Origin: Pseudomonas capsici
Lineage (GTDB): Bacteria > Pseudomonadota > Gammaproteobacteria > Pseudomonadales > Pseudomonadaceae
Direction: 5' to 3'
DNA: 64,000 nt
Assembly: GCF_017165765.1 (NCBI RefSeq)
Contig: NZ_JAFGZD010000016.1
Span: 58,358 to 122,357, forward strand
Shown here: piece by piece, positions 8,305-16,747 of the stretch
How the letters are laid out: each line of letters opens with the position of its first letter
Numbering within the stretch: the first letter of the stretch is position 1
The notes under the pieces: generated by a model
Told to the model about the DNA's origin: nothing
What the model saw: only the letters and a program-made list of their open reading frames with translations
Database searches by the model: none
Position numbers and translations under genes: made by a program

Positions 8305-11019
8305 TCAAACGTCGTTTAAGGGTGGGTCGATTTTTATGTCAAATTTTCCTATCTGCAGACGGCCATTTTTGATCATGTCATCAATGGCGTCGCCCAGATC
8401 AGGGTTGATCGCGGATGCTAATATTTCTTTTTTTCTACTGCAAGGTTTTACAAACCCACATTCACTGTGTTTGTCGGCAGGTTTGTCGAGCCAGAAGCAT
8501 TCGAATCCTGAAGGAATTTCAGAGTCTGCACTCCAAAAAATGAATGGAAATAATGATAGTCCAGTTTCAGACTCGGGATCTAAGAGAATTGGAAACTCCC
8601 GTGCCAGTTGAGTTTTTGAGCTGAATCCAACTGTTTCAATAAAGGGTTGGATGTCATTCGCAACTTTGAAAAGCCCTTGGTGTGTACCCATTTTAAATGG
8701 TGTGGGTCTAGTCTCGGATACATAGCCAAACTTTTTGCCTCTAACCACATCTAGGCATAGGTTAACCATTAATACTAAATGACTATGACTATCAAAAGCA
8801 TCGTCAGCTAATTTTTCGTGCTTGTGTTGGGTGAAGTCCAATATCGCTTTGTTAAAATGCTCAAGGTGCTTCGGGAAATTTTTTAGCAATTCCGCGCAAA
8901 ACGATAGGCTGCTACCTCCATGTTCTAGGGACCTTTCAAGAAGATCTTTCAACGGTCCCATTGAACGATGCTGAAAGCTTTTTAAGAATTTCTCTGATGG
9001 TGCCGCTGCCAATGATTCTGCTGCGGTACAGTATGCTAGAAATGCTAATCCAGCTTCAAATGCTTCTCGAGCTACCGATGTGGACTGATTAGAATTTTTC
9101 ACATCTAGATACTTTCTAAGAGGGTAGGCGATCGGATATGGAAGCAGAGAAAGGGAGTCGCTAAGTCCAAGCCAGCTTGATCTTGCAGCTCTAAATTTTG
9201 TGACTTTTACTTGATCTTCCGTGATCATGCATATGGCAGAGCAGCTAGTTCCAAAGTCGTACCCTATATAGTTTGAACTGGAACCAGATCTATTGGTGGG
9301 TGCTGTCATATCAATAGCAAAAGCCTTGCCCTCAACAATATTCCCCTCCACCCCATAATCGGGATTAGGTTGCTTGTAAATAAATGTTGGCTTTGCTGTC
9401 CCATCCTCACTCACGGTAAGCTGAACCGTCAGTGATGAATCAAAATGTTTATTGTCTCTTGTGTGAATAATCTGAGATTCCACATTGTATACATCGTCCT
9501 CTCCAGATTCGGATGGTTTTGAAAAAATATAACTCAGATGATTCTTGGGAGGGCTGTTTAATCTGATTTTCCACTGTAGAGGCTGATTTATGAAATTGTT
9601 AAGTGCTAGCGCAGAGGGCATTAGATCCATCGGCTTAGCACCTTTCATATCTACTTTATCACCCACAGACTGAAAAATTTTTTTATCTTCGAACCCTTTG
9701 CCATCTGGATTAAGTTTTAGTCGAATCGGATTATACGTTACGCCAACAAACTCGGATTCATCTTCGTAATAACGCCGGGCGCACTCGATAGCCAAGCCGG
9801 TTGCGACTACTTCTTGAAATGATTGGCTGATTGGAATAGGCTCCGCTCCTGAGAGCTCGCTTTCAAAATCACGGATGAGGAGTTCGAGCAACCATCTGAT
9901 ATTCGAGGAACCGCCCGAAATCAGCGTGGTTGTAATCTCTTTGCCAACCAACTCTGGCTCTGCGGCTTTGAAAACTTTTCTTATTACTTTGTGTAGATGT
10001 TGATTCCATATCTTTTCAACAAAGATATTCCGCAACTGGTGCCCGAACAACTCATCTTGAATCCATGGATCTTCAGCAAAAGGATCTTTTGGTAGACTTA
10101 TACTTATTCTTTCATAGGCCTCGCTATTCAGACTCCAGTTTTTAATCGAAAAAACAAGGTCTATTTTATACTGCTCGCACTCTTGAATGAGTCGCCTGAA
10201 ATTTTTTATGAATGTCTGTTTTTTTGGACTTAAACTTTCGATTTGAAGTTCGCCGGACCTGATTCGCTGATGATTTTTTATACAGCTTTCGGCGTCGGCT
10301 TTGGTGCGAGGGTCAATATTTCTTTTTATCAGGTACTCGGCGAGGCATTGATTTATATAAAACCCACCCTTTGGAACTGAATCAGCTCCGAGAGGTTTCG
10401 AGTGCTTGCCCGATAAGCTTATATCACCTTTGTTTGTCGACTCAATGATGCATCCATCGAAGGTGCCTCCTCCAAAGTCTAAAACCAAGGCAATATGTTT
10501 AGCGTTTTCTTGGAGGTGTGGAATCCGTTGCCCATATCGGTAATATTGGTAAACGGCAAAAGGCTCGGGGAGAAATTCTACTTCTTCATACCTACTCAAA
10601 ATTCTTCGTATGTTGCCTCTATAATTCTGAACCCATGCCTTATAGTTTTCTTGCAACTGAAAGTTCAAAGGCTCTGCGACGATTATCTTTGCGGAGATTT
10701 TTGGGCTGTTGTTTGGGTTTAACTCTCGCTCAATGGCTGTTAGTGAGCCTTCGATGAAGTCCTTGCTTAACTCATAGGCGCTTTTCTCTACACCAGACTC
10801 TGTCGGGAACAGCTTTCGACTAGGTGACCCTGGTGAAATATCACCTAGGTCTATCTTGAAGTTATTATTTAGTATTCCGGAGGTTACCTTGGAAGCAGGC
10901 AATCCGAACGATATCTCACCATCCTTACCATATCTGAGCGTAGTAGGTATGTACCGGCTACCATTGACTTCAATTGGTTGGACACCAGTAACCCACAGTG
11001 TTTTTTGTACTTTTGTCAT
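8305..11019 (-). CDS. Hsp70/actin-fold ATPase with circularly permuted motif order
   Basis: A 904-residue protein. The first 60 residues (IEVNGSRYIPTTLRYGKDGE) correspond to the part of DnaK just after its first phosphate loop. Then come IIVAEPLNF and FLPEPFAVYQYY, the phosphate-2 motif LDFGGGTFDG (about 180-189), and the adenosine-site TTLISGGSS (about 364-372) with VATGLAIECA. A beta-rich region (about 430-580) follows. Only then does a phosphate-1-type loop appear, YIGYDFGTSCSAICMI (about 584-599), followed by a helical C-terminal domain of about 300 residues. In ordinary Hsp70 that loop is the N-terminus. Start 11019 is chosen because AAGGA lies five bases upstream; an ATG 30 bases earlier has no such site, and an in-frame stop lies just above it. 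No chaperone partner is adjacent. Function unknown. Confidence 0.8.
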   Translation of the reverse strand: MTKVQKTLWVTGVQPIEVNGSRYIPTTLRYGKDGEISFGLPASKVTSGILNNNFKIDLGDISPGSPSRKLFPTESGVEKSAYELSKDFIEGSLTAIERELNPNNSPKISAKIIVAEPLNFQLQENYKAWVQNYRGNIRRILSRYEEVEFLPEPFAVYQYYRYGQRIPHLQENAKHIALVLDFGGGTFDGCIIESTNKGDISLSGKHSKPLGADSVPKGGFYINQCLAEYLIKRNIDPRTKADAESCIKNHQRIRSGELQIESLSPKKQTFIKNFRRLIQECEQYKIDLVFSIKNWSLNSEAYERISISLPKDPFAEDPWIQDELFGHQLRNIFVEKIWNQHLHKVIRKVFKAAEPELVGKEITTTLISGGSSNIRWLLELLIRDFESELSGAEPIPISQSFQEVVATGLAIECARRYYEDESEFVGVTYNPIRLKLNPDGKGFEDKKIFQSVGDKVDMKGAKPMDLMPSALALNNFINQPLQWKIRLNSPPKNHLSYIFSKPSESGEDDVYNVESQIIHTRDNKHFDSSLTVQLTVSEDGTAKPTFIYKQPNPDYGVEGNIVEGKAFAIDMTAPTNRSGSSSNYIGYDFGTSCSAICMITEDQVKVTKFRAARSSWLGLSDSLSLLPYPIAYPLRKYLDVKNSNQSTSVAREAFEAGLAFLAYCTAAESLAAAPSEKFLKSFQHRSMGPLKDLLERSLEHGGSSLSFCAELLKNFPKHLEHFNKAILDFTQHKHEKLADDAFDSHSHLVLMVNLCLDVVRGKKFGYVSETRPTPFKMGTHQGLFKVANDIQPFIETVGFSSKTQLAREFPILLDPESETGLSLFPFIFWSADSEIPSGFECFWLDKPADKHSECGFVKPCSRKKEILASAINPDLGDAIDDMIKNGRLQIGKFDIKIDPPLNDV

Positions 11020-11239
11020 CACTATCCTTGGATTTCTTCCGTCCTGCATGGGTTTGGGGGATACCTAACAATGCCTACCGTCACCAGTGACTCGCAGGAA
11101 GTGTTTTATCGATATCAAAAGCTGCTCACACAAGCTATCAAAATGACAGTACTGCGTCCATACGGCTCAATGTGGCTACTCTCCTTGCAGAGCAAGCTTC
11201 TAAAGAATTACCCAAAGATCGAGTCGATGTCAGTGTCTT

Positions 11240-11697
11240 GATCGCGTGACTCAGATATTGCAACGAATCAGTGTAAAGCTTGAAGATCTTTTCCAAGTGC
11301 GGCTTGATCCCGAACGCGTGCCAAATACGCATCACGCTCGCAGGGTATAGTCCCGTCGCATGACTCATCCGCCGCGCATTCCAGTGACTGGATTCGTCAG
11401 GCTCACCTTTCAGAACCTGGTTTACCACTTGCTGAACTTGCTCGTCCGAAATCGTGCGTGGCCGACCAGAGCGCGGTTCATCGTTCAGGCCTAGCAGCCC
11501 CAATTTAGAGAAACGCTGGCACCAACGTGACGAATCCAAGCGTTGCCGTGCCGCACAGGCGAGGATTATATTCGCGCGTAGGCGAGCGTCTTGAGCGCCG
11601 TTGCAGAGTTTGATCTGACGTAGCAGCTACGACTTTTCAGTTTCGGAAAGAGTAATGACAGTTGCTGGTCGGCCTATGTCGATATCCCTGGTGAGTG
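11240..11697 (-). pseudogene. IS630-family transposase remnant
   Basis: The minus-strand frame shows the N-terminal region of an IS630-type transposase: GRPATVITLSETEKS, a TAG stop, LLRQIKLCNGAQDARLRANI, then WCQRFSKLGLLGLNDEPRSG, RPRTISDEQVQQVV and HWNARRMSHATG up to HLEKIFKL. After that it diverges from the family. There is an in-frame stop, an apparent internal deletion where the first helix-turn-helix should be, and no DDE catalytic domain, so it cannot be active. It marks past insertion-sequence activity in the island. Confidence 0.75.
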
Positions 11698-11846
11698 AGT
11701 TTCTACAGAGCCTAGCCCAGATTTTCAGGGGTATTTCTGAAACACCACATTAGCCTTGGGCCTAGACAACTGATACGCGACTTCTATGCCGTACTACTAG
11801 CCCTCTCATGGATACGCCCGAATCTGACTCCGGGCGCGTTCAAGAA

Positions 11847-12686
11847 CTAGATGTCTAAGTAATTTTCGTCATCTGGCAGCCACGGGACAACACCTTTTGG
11901 GCCTACGTCCCAGTTGTGATAAAGAATATCTCCGCTCACAAAAGCACCGATTGCGCCAGTGAAAATGCAATCGTTGATATTCGCGTTGCGTAGATCAGCT
12001 CCGTCAACTTTGGCCCCCAAGAAGCAAGCACCTCGAAGATAAGCTCCGCGAAGATCAACACCTCTCAAATCGGTATAACTGAAGTCAGTCCGCCAACCGT
12101 AGGCACCAGGCTGAACTACAGGATCTGCAGTGATCGTATAAAACTTGGCATTACTGAAGTTTGCATGACTTGCCTTCTTAACATCATGGAACCAGTCGTA
12201 GTGCACCAAACTATCCGGGGCCTGAAGATAGCTGTAATCGGGGACGTTTTTACGTTTCAGAACCCGATTGATCCTAGCGAACAACAACGAGCTGAAATGA
12301 AAACCTGCAAAGTCCACCCCTCGCTTGTCTGCAGCGACAGCAAGAGGCACTTGGTCACGCAAACATTCAACGAGCGCATCAAACTGCAACAAGAATCGCG
12401 CCCGCCGAAACTCTCCCACATAGGGCTTGCGCCAAAAACCTTGCGAGTAGCAGTGATCGGCATATCGAGAAATCATCTGATCATAGGCAGTTATTTCTCG
12501 GTATTGCATACCATATTCTTTGGCGAGAATACGCAAACAAATCGCACGGCTGGCCGGCCCTGGGCTAATTAGCTGAGCCCGGATAGCCCTATCAAATGCC
12601 GAAGGGCAACCATCACGGAGATCCCGGAGCAGAACCGTAGCATCTGACTTGAATGCAGAAAGCGAAGGGGTTTGAGGAAATTTCAT
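11847..12686 (-). CDS. Pentapeptide-repeat protein
   Basis: A 279-residue soluble protein. Residues about 1-165 are mostly helical and unrecognised. About 170-255 carry A(D/N)LXX-type pentapeptide repeats (ANFSNAKF, then TDFSYTDLRGVDLRGAYLRG, ACFLGAKVDGADLRNANIND), which stack as a right-handed beta-helix. Such repeats occur in gyrase-protecting Qnr/MfpA-like proteins, in effectors and in many proteins of unknown role. The block here is short, so DNA mimicry is not implied. There is no signal peptide. It is a single gene within the island, between the IS630 relic and the zinc-ribbon gene, all on the minus strand. Confidence 0.75.
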   Translation of the reverse strand: MKFPQTPSLSAFKSDATVLLRDLRDGCPSAFDRAIRAQLISPGPASRAICLRILAKEYGMQYREITAYDQMISRYADHCYSQGFWRKPYVGEFRRARFLLQFDALVECLRDQVPLAVAADKRGVDFAGFHFSSLLFARINRVLKRKNVPDYSYLQAPDSLVHYDWFHDVKKASHANFSNAKFYTITADPVVQPGAYGWRTDFSYTDLRGVDLRGAYLRGACFLGAKVDGADLRNANINDCIFTGAIGAFVSGDILYHNWDVGPKGVVPWLPDDENYLDI

Positions 12687-12747
12687 AGCCTAGCCTCTCA
12701 CGATCAACGCTAAGCCCTAGTATCGGTTGACCATTCAAGGTGGCAAA

Positions 12748-13038
12748 TTAAGAAAGGGTGTAACGACGGTGCAGAGGCTTTTCCGAGCTAGGGCTGAAGG
12801 CCACCGTCAATGGCGAGCAAATATATTGAAAAAAAACCGTGCCCTCGTCAAGCCCATTTCTCTCTCCAAAGACCAGACCCAGCTCACATTTAGGGCACCA
12901 TGCCGTTAAGTCCGTCCATCGTGTGACGTCTGACGCAGGTAAAACCGCATAACAGCCAAAGCATGCGCACTCGCTACTGACCAGAATTTCTGCCTGATTA
13001 TTATTGGCATGATCGTGGGCACTGTAGGTGTCAGCCAT
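12748..13038 (-). CDS. Small zinc-ribbon protein
   Basis: A 96-residue protein with two paired-cysteine knuckles, CFGC and CPKC, separated by about 19 residues (VLPASDVTRWTDLTAWCPKC between and at the second). It resembles small cytoplasmic zinc-ribbon proteins of unknown function seen in many proteobacteria, where the second knuckle is usually followed by a short glycine-rich tail, as in LGLVFGERNGLDEG here. Start 13038 is chosen because GGAG lies six bases upstream; a longer TTG start at 13062 has no site. The gene is the last of the island, with its start only about 35 bases from the right direct repeat. Confidence 0.55.
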   Translation of the reverse strand: MADTYSAHDHANNNQAEILVSSECACFGCYAVLPASDVTRWTDLTAWCPKCELGLVFGERNGLDEGTVFFQYICSPLTVAFSPSSEKPLHRRYTLS

Positions 13039-13073
13039 CTGGAACTCCATCTCATCGGACAAAGGTTGAGCGT

Positions 13074-13247
13074 GCAGCCACCGCTTACGAAACCAAAGAC
13101 AGCCTCAACGGCCCGAAACGCGACCTGGCGTTTTCGGTGGTGCATTTGATTGGCATGGCCGAGGTTGAGCTGGAAAGGTCGCTGGCTTGGGTGGAGGTGC
13201 GTCAGGGGCTTTTTCGCGAACGCCAGAAACGTAAAAGCCCTGAATAA
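13074..13247 (+). pseudogene. 3' fragment of a DUF3077-type gene (right copy of the direct repeat)
   Basis: It matches the last 44 codons of the gene at 5999-6211 in frame and continues with a tail reading VEVRQGLFRERQKRKSPE to a TAA inside the tRNA-side terminator loop. It has no start codon, leader or ribosome-binding site of its own. This fragment probably preserves the original 3' end of the gene, and the copy at 5999 preserves its 5' end and leader. Positions 13074-13220 are the right copy of the direct repeat. Confidence 0.8.
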
Positions 13248-13262
13248 TCAGGGCTTTTACGT
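13229..13262 (-). terminator. Terminator of tRNA-Ser
   Basis: A perfect 15-bp stem (ACGTAAAAGCCCTGA / TCAGGGCTTTTACGT) with loop ATAA lies eight bases beyond the tRNA 3' end. The U-rich side of the stem suits termination in either direction, and it also covers the end of the DUF3077 fragment. Confidence 0.8.
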
Positions 13263-13270
13263 CTCGAATA

Positions 13271-13358
13271 TGGCGGAAGCATAGAGATTCGAACTCTAGG
13301 ACCTGTTACAGTCGGCAGTTTTCAAGACTGCTGCCTTAAACCACTCGGCCATACTTCC
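13271..13358 (-). tRNA. serT: tRNA-Ser(UGA)
   Basis: An 88-base class II tRNA. The acceptor stem GGAAGTA pairs with TGCTTCC, the CCA end is encoded, the anticodon loop is CTTGAAA with anticodon TGA, there is a long variable arm, and the T-loop is TTCGAAT. Its 3' end faces the accessory island, a position often used by integrating elements, although no integrase gene or second copy of the tRNA end was found. Confidence 0.95.
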
Positions 13359-13480
13359 ACTTGCGTTGCGGGCGCCATAATACCGGAATGAAACAAGCTG
13401 TCAAACTCTCTGGGTGGCCACTTGCAGCGCCTCTGTTATGATCTTTGCAACTCAACATTTCAACAGCAAGGAGTTTCGCA

Positions 13481-14152
13481 ATGCGCGAACAGGATTACGC
13501 CCTTAAAACCGGCATGCAGGCCGACCAGCTAGAGGTTAGTCGTGTCCTGCGCAACACTTACGGCCTTCTCGCTCTGACCCTGGCTTTCAGCGGCGTCATG
13601 GCATTCGTAGCCCAGCAGATGCGCGTCGGCTACCCGAACATTTTCGTGGTGCTGATCGGCTTCTATGGCCTGTTCTTCCTCACCAACAAGCTGCGTGACT
13701 CGGTGTGGGGTCTGGTTTCGACGTTCGCCCTGACCGGCTTCATGGGTTTCCTGCTGGGCCCGATCCTCAACCGCTACCTGGGCATGTCGGGCGGCGCTGA
13801 AGTTGTCAGCTCGGCGTTCGCGATGACCGCTCTGGTGTTCGGTGGTCTGTCGGCCTACGTATTGATGACCCGCAAGGACATGAGCTTTCTGGGTGGCTTC
13901 ATCACTGCCGGCTTCTTCGTTCTGATGGGTGCCGTACTGGCCAGCCTGTTCTTCGAGATCAGCGGCCTGCAACTGGCGATCAGCGCAGGTTTCGTGCTGT
14001 TCTCCTCGGTCTGCATTCTGTTCCAGACCAGCGCCATCATCCATGGCGGCGAGCGCAACTACATCATGGCGACTGTCAGCCTGTATGTATCGATCTACAA
14101 CCTGTTCGTCAGCCTGTTGCAGATCTTCGGCATCATGAGCCGCGACGACTGA
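13481..14152 (+). CDS. yccA: BAX inhibitor-1 family membrane protein YccA
   Basis: A 223-residue inner-membrane protein with about seven hydrophobic segments and a short acidic C-terminus (IMSRDD). It belongs to the BI-1/UPF0005 family. In E. coli YccA is a substrate and inhibitor of the FtsH membrane protease. The start is ATG 13481 with AAGGAG seven bases upstream; earlier in-frame codons have no site. The gene is followed by a strong terminator, so it is transcribed on its own. Confidence 0.92.
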   Translation: MREQDYALKTGMQADQLEVSRVLRNTYGLLALTLAFSGVMAFVAQQMRVGYPNIFVVLIGFYGLFFLTNKLRDSVWGLVSTFALTGFMGFLLGPILNRYLGMSGGAEVVSSAFAMTALVFGGLSAYVLMTRKDMSFLGGFITAGFFVLMGAVLASLFFEISGLQLAISAGFVLFSSVCILFQTSAIIHGGERNYIMATVSLYVSIYNLFVSLLQIFGIMSRDD

Positions 14153-14170
14153 TAGCCATACGGCGTCAAC

Positions 14171-14196
14171 AAAAAGCCCGCCTTTGCGGGCTTTTT
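14171..14196 (+). terminator. Rho-independent terminator of yccA
   Basis: Perfect 11-bp stem AAAAAGCCCGC / GCGGGCTTTTT with a four-base loop, running directly into U residues. Confidence 0.9.
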
Positions 14197-14254
14197 GCTG
14201 TCCAGCGCCCGTGAATTCTTTATCATTGCGCATGTTCCGCCGACAGAGCCGACA

Positions 14255-14647
14255 ATGAAATTCGCCATATCCCTTTTTTCCGCGGCCCATGCGCCCTCTT
14301 CCCGACGCGCCCTGCAATTTGCAGAAGCGGTGTTGGCAGGCGGCCATGAGATTGTGCGTCTGTTCTTTTATCAGGATGGCGTCCACAGTGCTTCGGCCAA
14401 TGTCGTGTCGCCACAGGATGAGCAGGATCTGCCCAAACAATGGCGAGACTTCATCACCGCGCATCAGCTGGATGGCGTGGTCTGCATCGCTGCAGCTCTG
14501 CGTCGCGGCGTGCTGAATGCAGAGGAAGCCGAACGTTATCAGCGCCCGTCCGCCAACCTCCTTGAGCCTTGGGAATTGTCCGGGCTGGGCCAGTTGCACG
14601 ATGCCGTGCAATCGGCGGATCGACTGATCTGTTTCGGAGGGCCTTGA
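14255..14647 (+). CDS. tusD: Sulfurtransferase TusD
   Basis: A 130-residue DsrE-like subunit of the TusBCD complex. It takes persulfide sulfur from TusA and passes it to TusE for 2-thiolation of the wobble uridine by MnmA, whose gene is at 35533. The sulfur-carrying cysteine is Cys77 in GVVCIAAALRRG. The start gives the family length; the frame extends upstream without support. First gene of a tight tusD-tusC-tusB-tusE-ybiB operon. Confidence 0.93.
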   Translation: MKFAISLFSAAHAPSSRRALQFAEAVLAGGHEIVRLFFYQDGVHSASANVVSPQDEQDLPKQWRDFITAHQLDGVVCIAAALRRGVLNAEEAERYQRPSANLLEPWELSGLGQLHDAVQSADRLICFGGP

Positions 14648-14648
14648 A

Positions 14649-15011
14649 ATGACCAAGTCACTGTTGATCATCAGCCGCCAGGCGCCCTGGGCAGGCCCAA
14701 GCGCCCGCGAAGCGCTGGATATCGTGCTGGCGGGCGGCGCCTATGATTTGCCGGTTGGTCTGTTGTTCATGGACGACGGCGTATTTCAGTTACTGCCAGA
14801 GCAGAACGCCTCGGCCCTGCAGCAGAAAGACCTGACCGCCAACCTCAAAGCGCTGTCGATGTTTGGCGTGGAAGAAGTCTATGCCTGCGGCCAGAGCCTG
14901 GCAGCACGCGGCATTGCCCATGACGCACTGGATGCCGACATCCATCATCTGTCGGCAAGAGCCGAGCTATCGGCCCTTATTGACCGCTACGACCAAGTGA
15001 TAACGATCTGA
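14649..15011 (+). CDS. tusC: Sulfurtransferase complex subunit TusC
   Basis: A 120-residue DsrF-like subunit of the TusBCD heterohexamer. Recognisable stretches are SLLIISRQAPWAGPSAREAL and VGLLFMDDGVFQLL. It starts one base after tusD and its stop overlaps the tusB start, as expected for coupled translation of a fixed-stoichiometry complex. It supports TusD structurally and is not itself the sulfur carrier. Confidence 0.93.
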   Translation: MTKSLLIISRQAPWAGPSAREALDIVLAGGAYDLPVGLLFMDDGVFQLLPEQNASALQQKDLTANLKALSMFGVEEVYACGQSLAARGIAHDALDADIHHLSARAELSALIDRYDQVITI

Positions 15012-15310
15012 TGGCTACCTTGCACGTTCTTTCTCACTCGCCCTTTGCCGATACGCGTCTGGAAAGCTGCCTGAGCCTGCTCGGGCCGGATGACGGCCTT
15101 CTGCTCTGCGGCGATGCGACTTACGCACTGATGCCCTCCAGCGCCCCGCGACTGGTGCTGGAAAAACAGTTGCCTGCCCTCAAGCTGTTCGCACTCGACG
15201 AAGATATGAAAGCCCGCAATCTGCAGTTGCCCGAAGGGGCGACGGGTGTGGATTATCCCGGCTTCGTCGAACTCTCGATCCGCTTCGACAAGGTCAATAC
15301 GTGGCTATGA
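15011..15310 (+). CDS. tusB: Sulfurtransferase complex subunit TusB
   Basis: A 99-residue DsrH-like third subunit of TusBCD, starting MATLHVLSHSPFADTRLESC. Its ATG overlaps the tusC stop and its own stop overlaps the tusE start (ATGA). The fold is a small Rossmann-like domain shared with TusC and TusD. Confidence 0.92.
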   Translation: MATLHVLSHSPFADTRLESCLSLLGPDDGLLLCGDATYALMPSSAPRLVLEKQLPALKLFALDEDMKARNLQLPEGATGVDYPGFVELSIRFDKVNTWL

Positions 15311-15642
15311 AACAGTTGATCGTGGCCGAGCGCAGCATTGCCCTGGATAAGGATGGTTTTCTACAGGACCTGAACGACTGGTCCTTGGAAGTTGCCCATG
15401 CACTGGCTGGCGAGGAAGGTATTGCCCTGAGTCCCGAGCATGTGGAAATCCTGGAGCTGCTGCGTAATTTCTACGGGGAGTTTCAGCTCTCGCCCGCCAC
15501 GCGCCCCCTGATCAAATACACGGCGCTCAAGCTGGGGCCGGAAAAAGGCAACAGCATGCATCTAAACCGCCTGTTCAATGGCACTCCCGCCAAACTGGCC
15601 GCCAAGCTGGCGGGCCTGCCGAAGCCGACCAATTGCATATGA
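15307..15642 (+). CDS. tusE: Sulfur relay protein TusE (DsrC-like)
   Basis: A 111-residue protein that accepts sulfur from TusD and delivers it to MnmA bound to tRNA. The C-terminal arm ends KPTNCI, with the essential penultimate cysteine Cys110. The ATG at 15307 overlaps the tusB stop; a GTG six bases earlier is also possible. The body contains RNFYGEFQLSPATRPLIKY, typical of DsrC-family helices. Confidence 0.93.
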   Translation: MKQLIVAERSIALDKDGFLQDLNDWSLEVAHALAGEEGIALSPEHVEILELLRNFYGEFQLSPATRPLIKYTALKLGPEKGNSMHLNRLFNGTPAKLAAKLAGLPKPTNCI

Positions 15643-16640
15643 ACGATTACGCTCCCCTTGTCACCGAAACACCTGCCGAGCATCCTTTTGCCCAGTTCGT
15701 CCGCATTCTGGGCAAGGGCAAGCGCGGTGCCCGCAACCTGACTCGCGAAGAAGCCCGCGAAGCCATGGGCATGCTGCTCGATGAAAAGGTCGAGGACACG
15801 CAACTCGGTGCCTTTCTGATGCTATTGCGCCACAAGGAAGAAAGCCCGGAAGAACTGGCGGGCTTCACCGAAGCGGTCCGCGAACGCCTGACAGCACCGC
15901 CCATGCAAGTGGATATCGACTGGCCGACTTACGCCGGTAAGAAGCGCCATCTGCCCTGGTATCTGCTGGCCGCCAAGTGCCTGGCGCAGAACGGCATCAA
16001 GGTACTGTTGCACGGCGGTGGCGCACATACCGCCGGGCGGCTGTATACGGAGCAATTACTCGGTCTGCTGGATATCCCGCTCTGCCGCAACTGGCAGGCG
16101 GTGGAAGGTGCTCTGCAGCAACACAACCTGGCATTCATTCCGCTGGGTGACTGGGCGCCACAGTTGCAGCGCATGATCGACCTGCGCAACACCCTGGGCC
16201 TGCGTTCGCCGATTCACTCGCTGGCCAGAGTGCTCAACCCGCTGAATGCCCGTTGCGGCCTGCAAAGCATCTTTCATCCCGGCTATCAGAGCGTGCATCG
16301 CGAAGCCAGCACGCTGCTGGGCGACAATGCCATTGTCATCAAGGGCGATGGCGGCGAAATCGAGATCAATCCCGACACCATCAGCCACTTGTATGGCACC
16401 CGCAACGGGCAGGCCTGGGACGAGGAATGGCCTGCACTCTCACCAAGACGTCACGTCAAACCCGCAACCCTGGACCCGCAGCAACTGGTGGCATTGTGGC
16501 GCGGCGAAACAGAGGACAGCTATCCGCAACTCGCTCTGATTTCCACCATTGCTCTGGCATTGCGCGGGCTCGGTGTCCCGCGCGAACAAGCCTTTGAGCA
16601 AGCCCGGGACTTCTGGGATCGGAGAGACAAGGCTTTGTAA
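15639..16640 (+). CDS. ybiB: TrpD2-family protein YbiB (glycosyl transferase family 3-like)
   Basis: A 333-residue homologue of anthranilate phosphoribosyltransferase (TrpD) of the TrpD2/YbiB subfamily. It has the N-terminal helical domain (GARNLTREEAREAMGMLLDE) and a modified nucleoside-phosphorylase-like domain with HGGGAHTAGR where TrpD binds PRPP. E. coli YbiB binds nucleic acids and is not a tryptophan enzyme. The start overlaps the tusE stop by ATGA, so it belongs to the tus operon and may act in nucleic-acid metabolism beside tRNA thiolation. Confidence 0.85.
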   Translation: MNDYAPLVTETPAEHPFAQFVRILGKGKRGARNLTREEAREAMGMLLDEKVEDTQLGAFLMLLRHKEESPEELAGFTEAVRERLTAPPMQVDIDWPTYAGKKRHLPWYLLAAKCLAQNGIKVLLHGGGAHTAGRLYTEQLLGLLDIPLCRNWQAVEGALQQHNLAFIPLGDWAPQLQRMIDLRNTLGLRSPIHSLARVLNPLNARCGLQSIFHPGYQSVHREASTLLGDNAIVIKGDGGEIEINPDTISHLYGTRNGQAWDEEWPALSPRRHVKPATLDPQQLVALWRGETEDSYPQLALISTIALALRGLGVPREQAFEQARDFWDRRDKAL

Positions 16641-16747
16641 TCTATCGATTTACTCGATCATGAAAGGCCATTGTTTGCGCTTTTCTGTCGAACCAACCCG
16701 ATTAGACTGACTCACAACCTATATTCATTTACAGATTGGAGTCAGAC

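Noticed and set aside
11091..11249. Plus-strand frame ending in SKELPKDRVDVSVLIA ahead of the IS630 relic
   Set aside because: Reads plausibly for about 50 codons but has no start codon with a ribosome-binding site and no recognisable family. It might be the tail of a gene cut by the insertion, which cannot be shown from this sequence.
6080..13358. Classical integrase-driven genomic island with tRNA-derived attachment sites
   Set aside because: tRNA-Ser is at the edge, but no integrase or relaxase gene and no second copy of the tRNA 3' end were found; the flanking repeats come from a protein gene instead.
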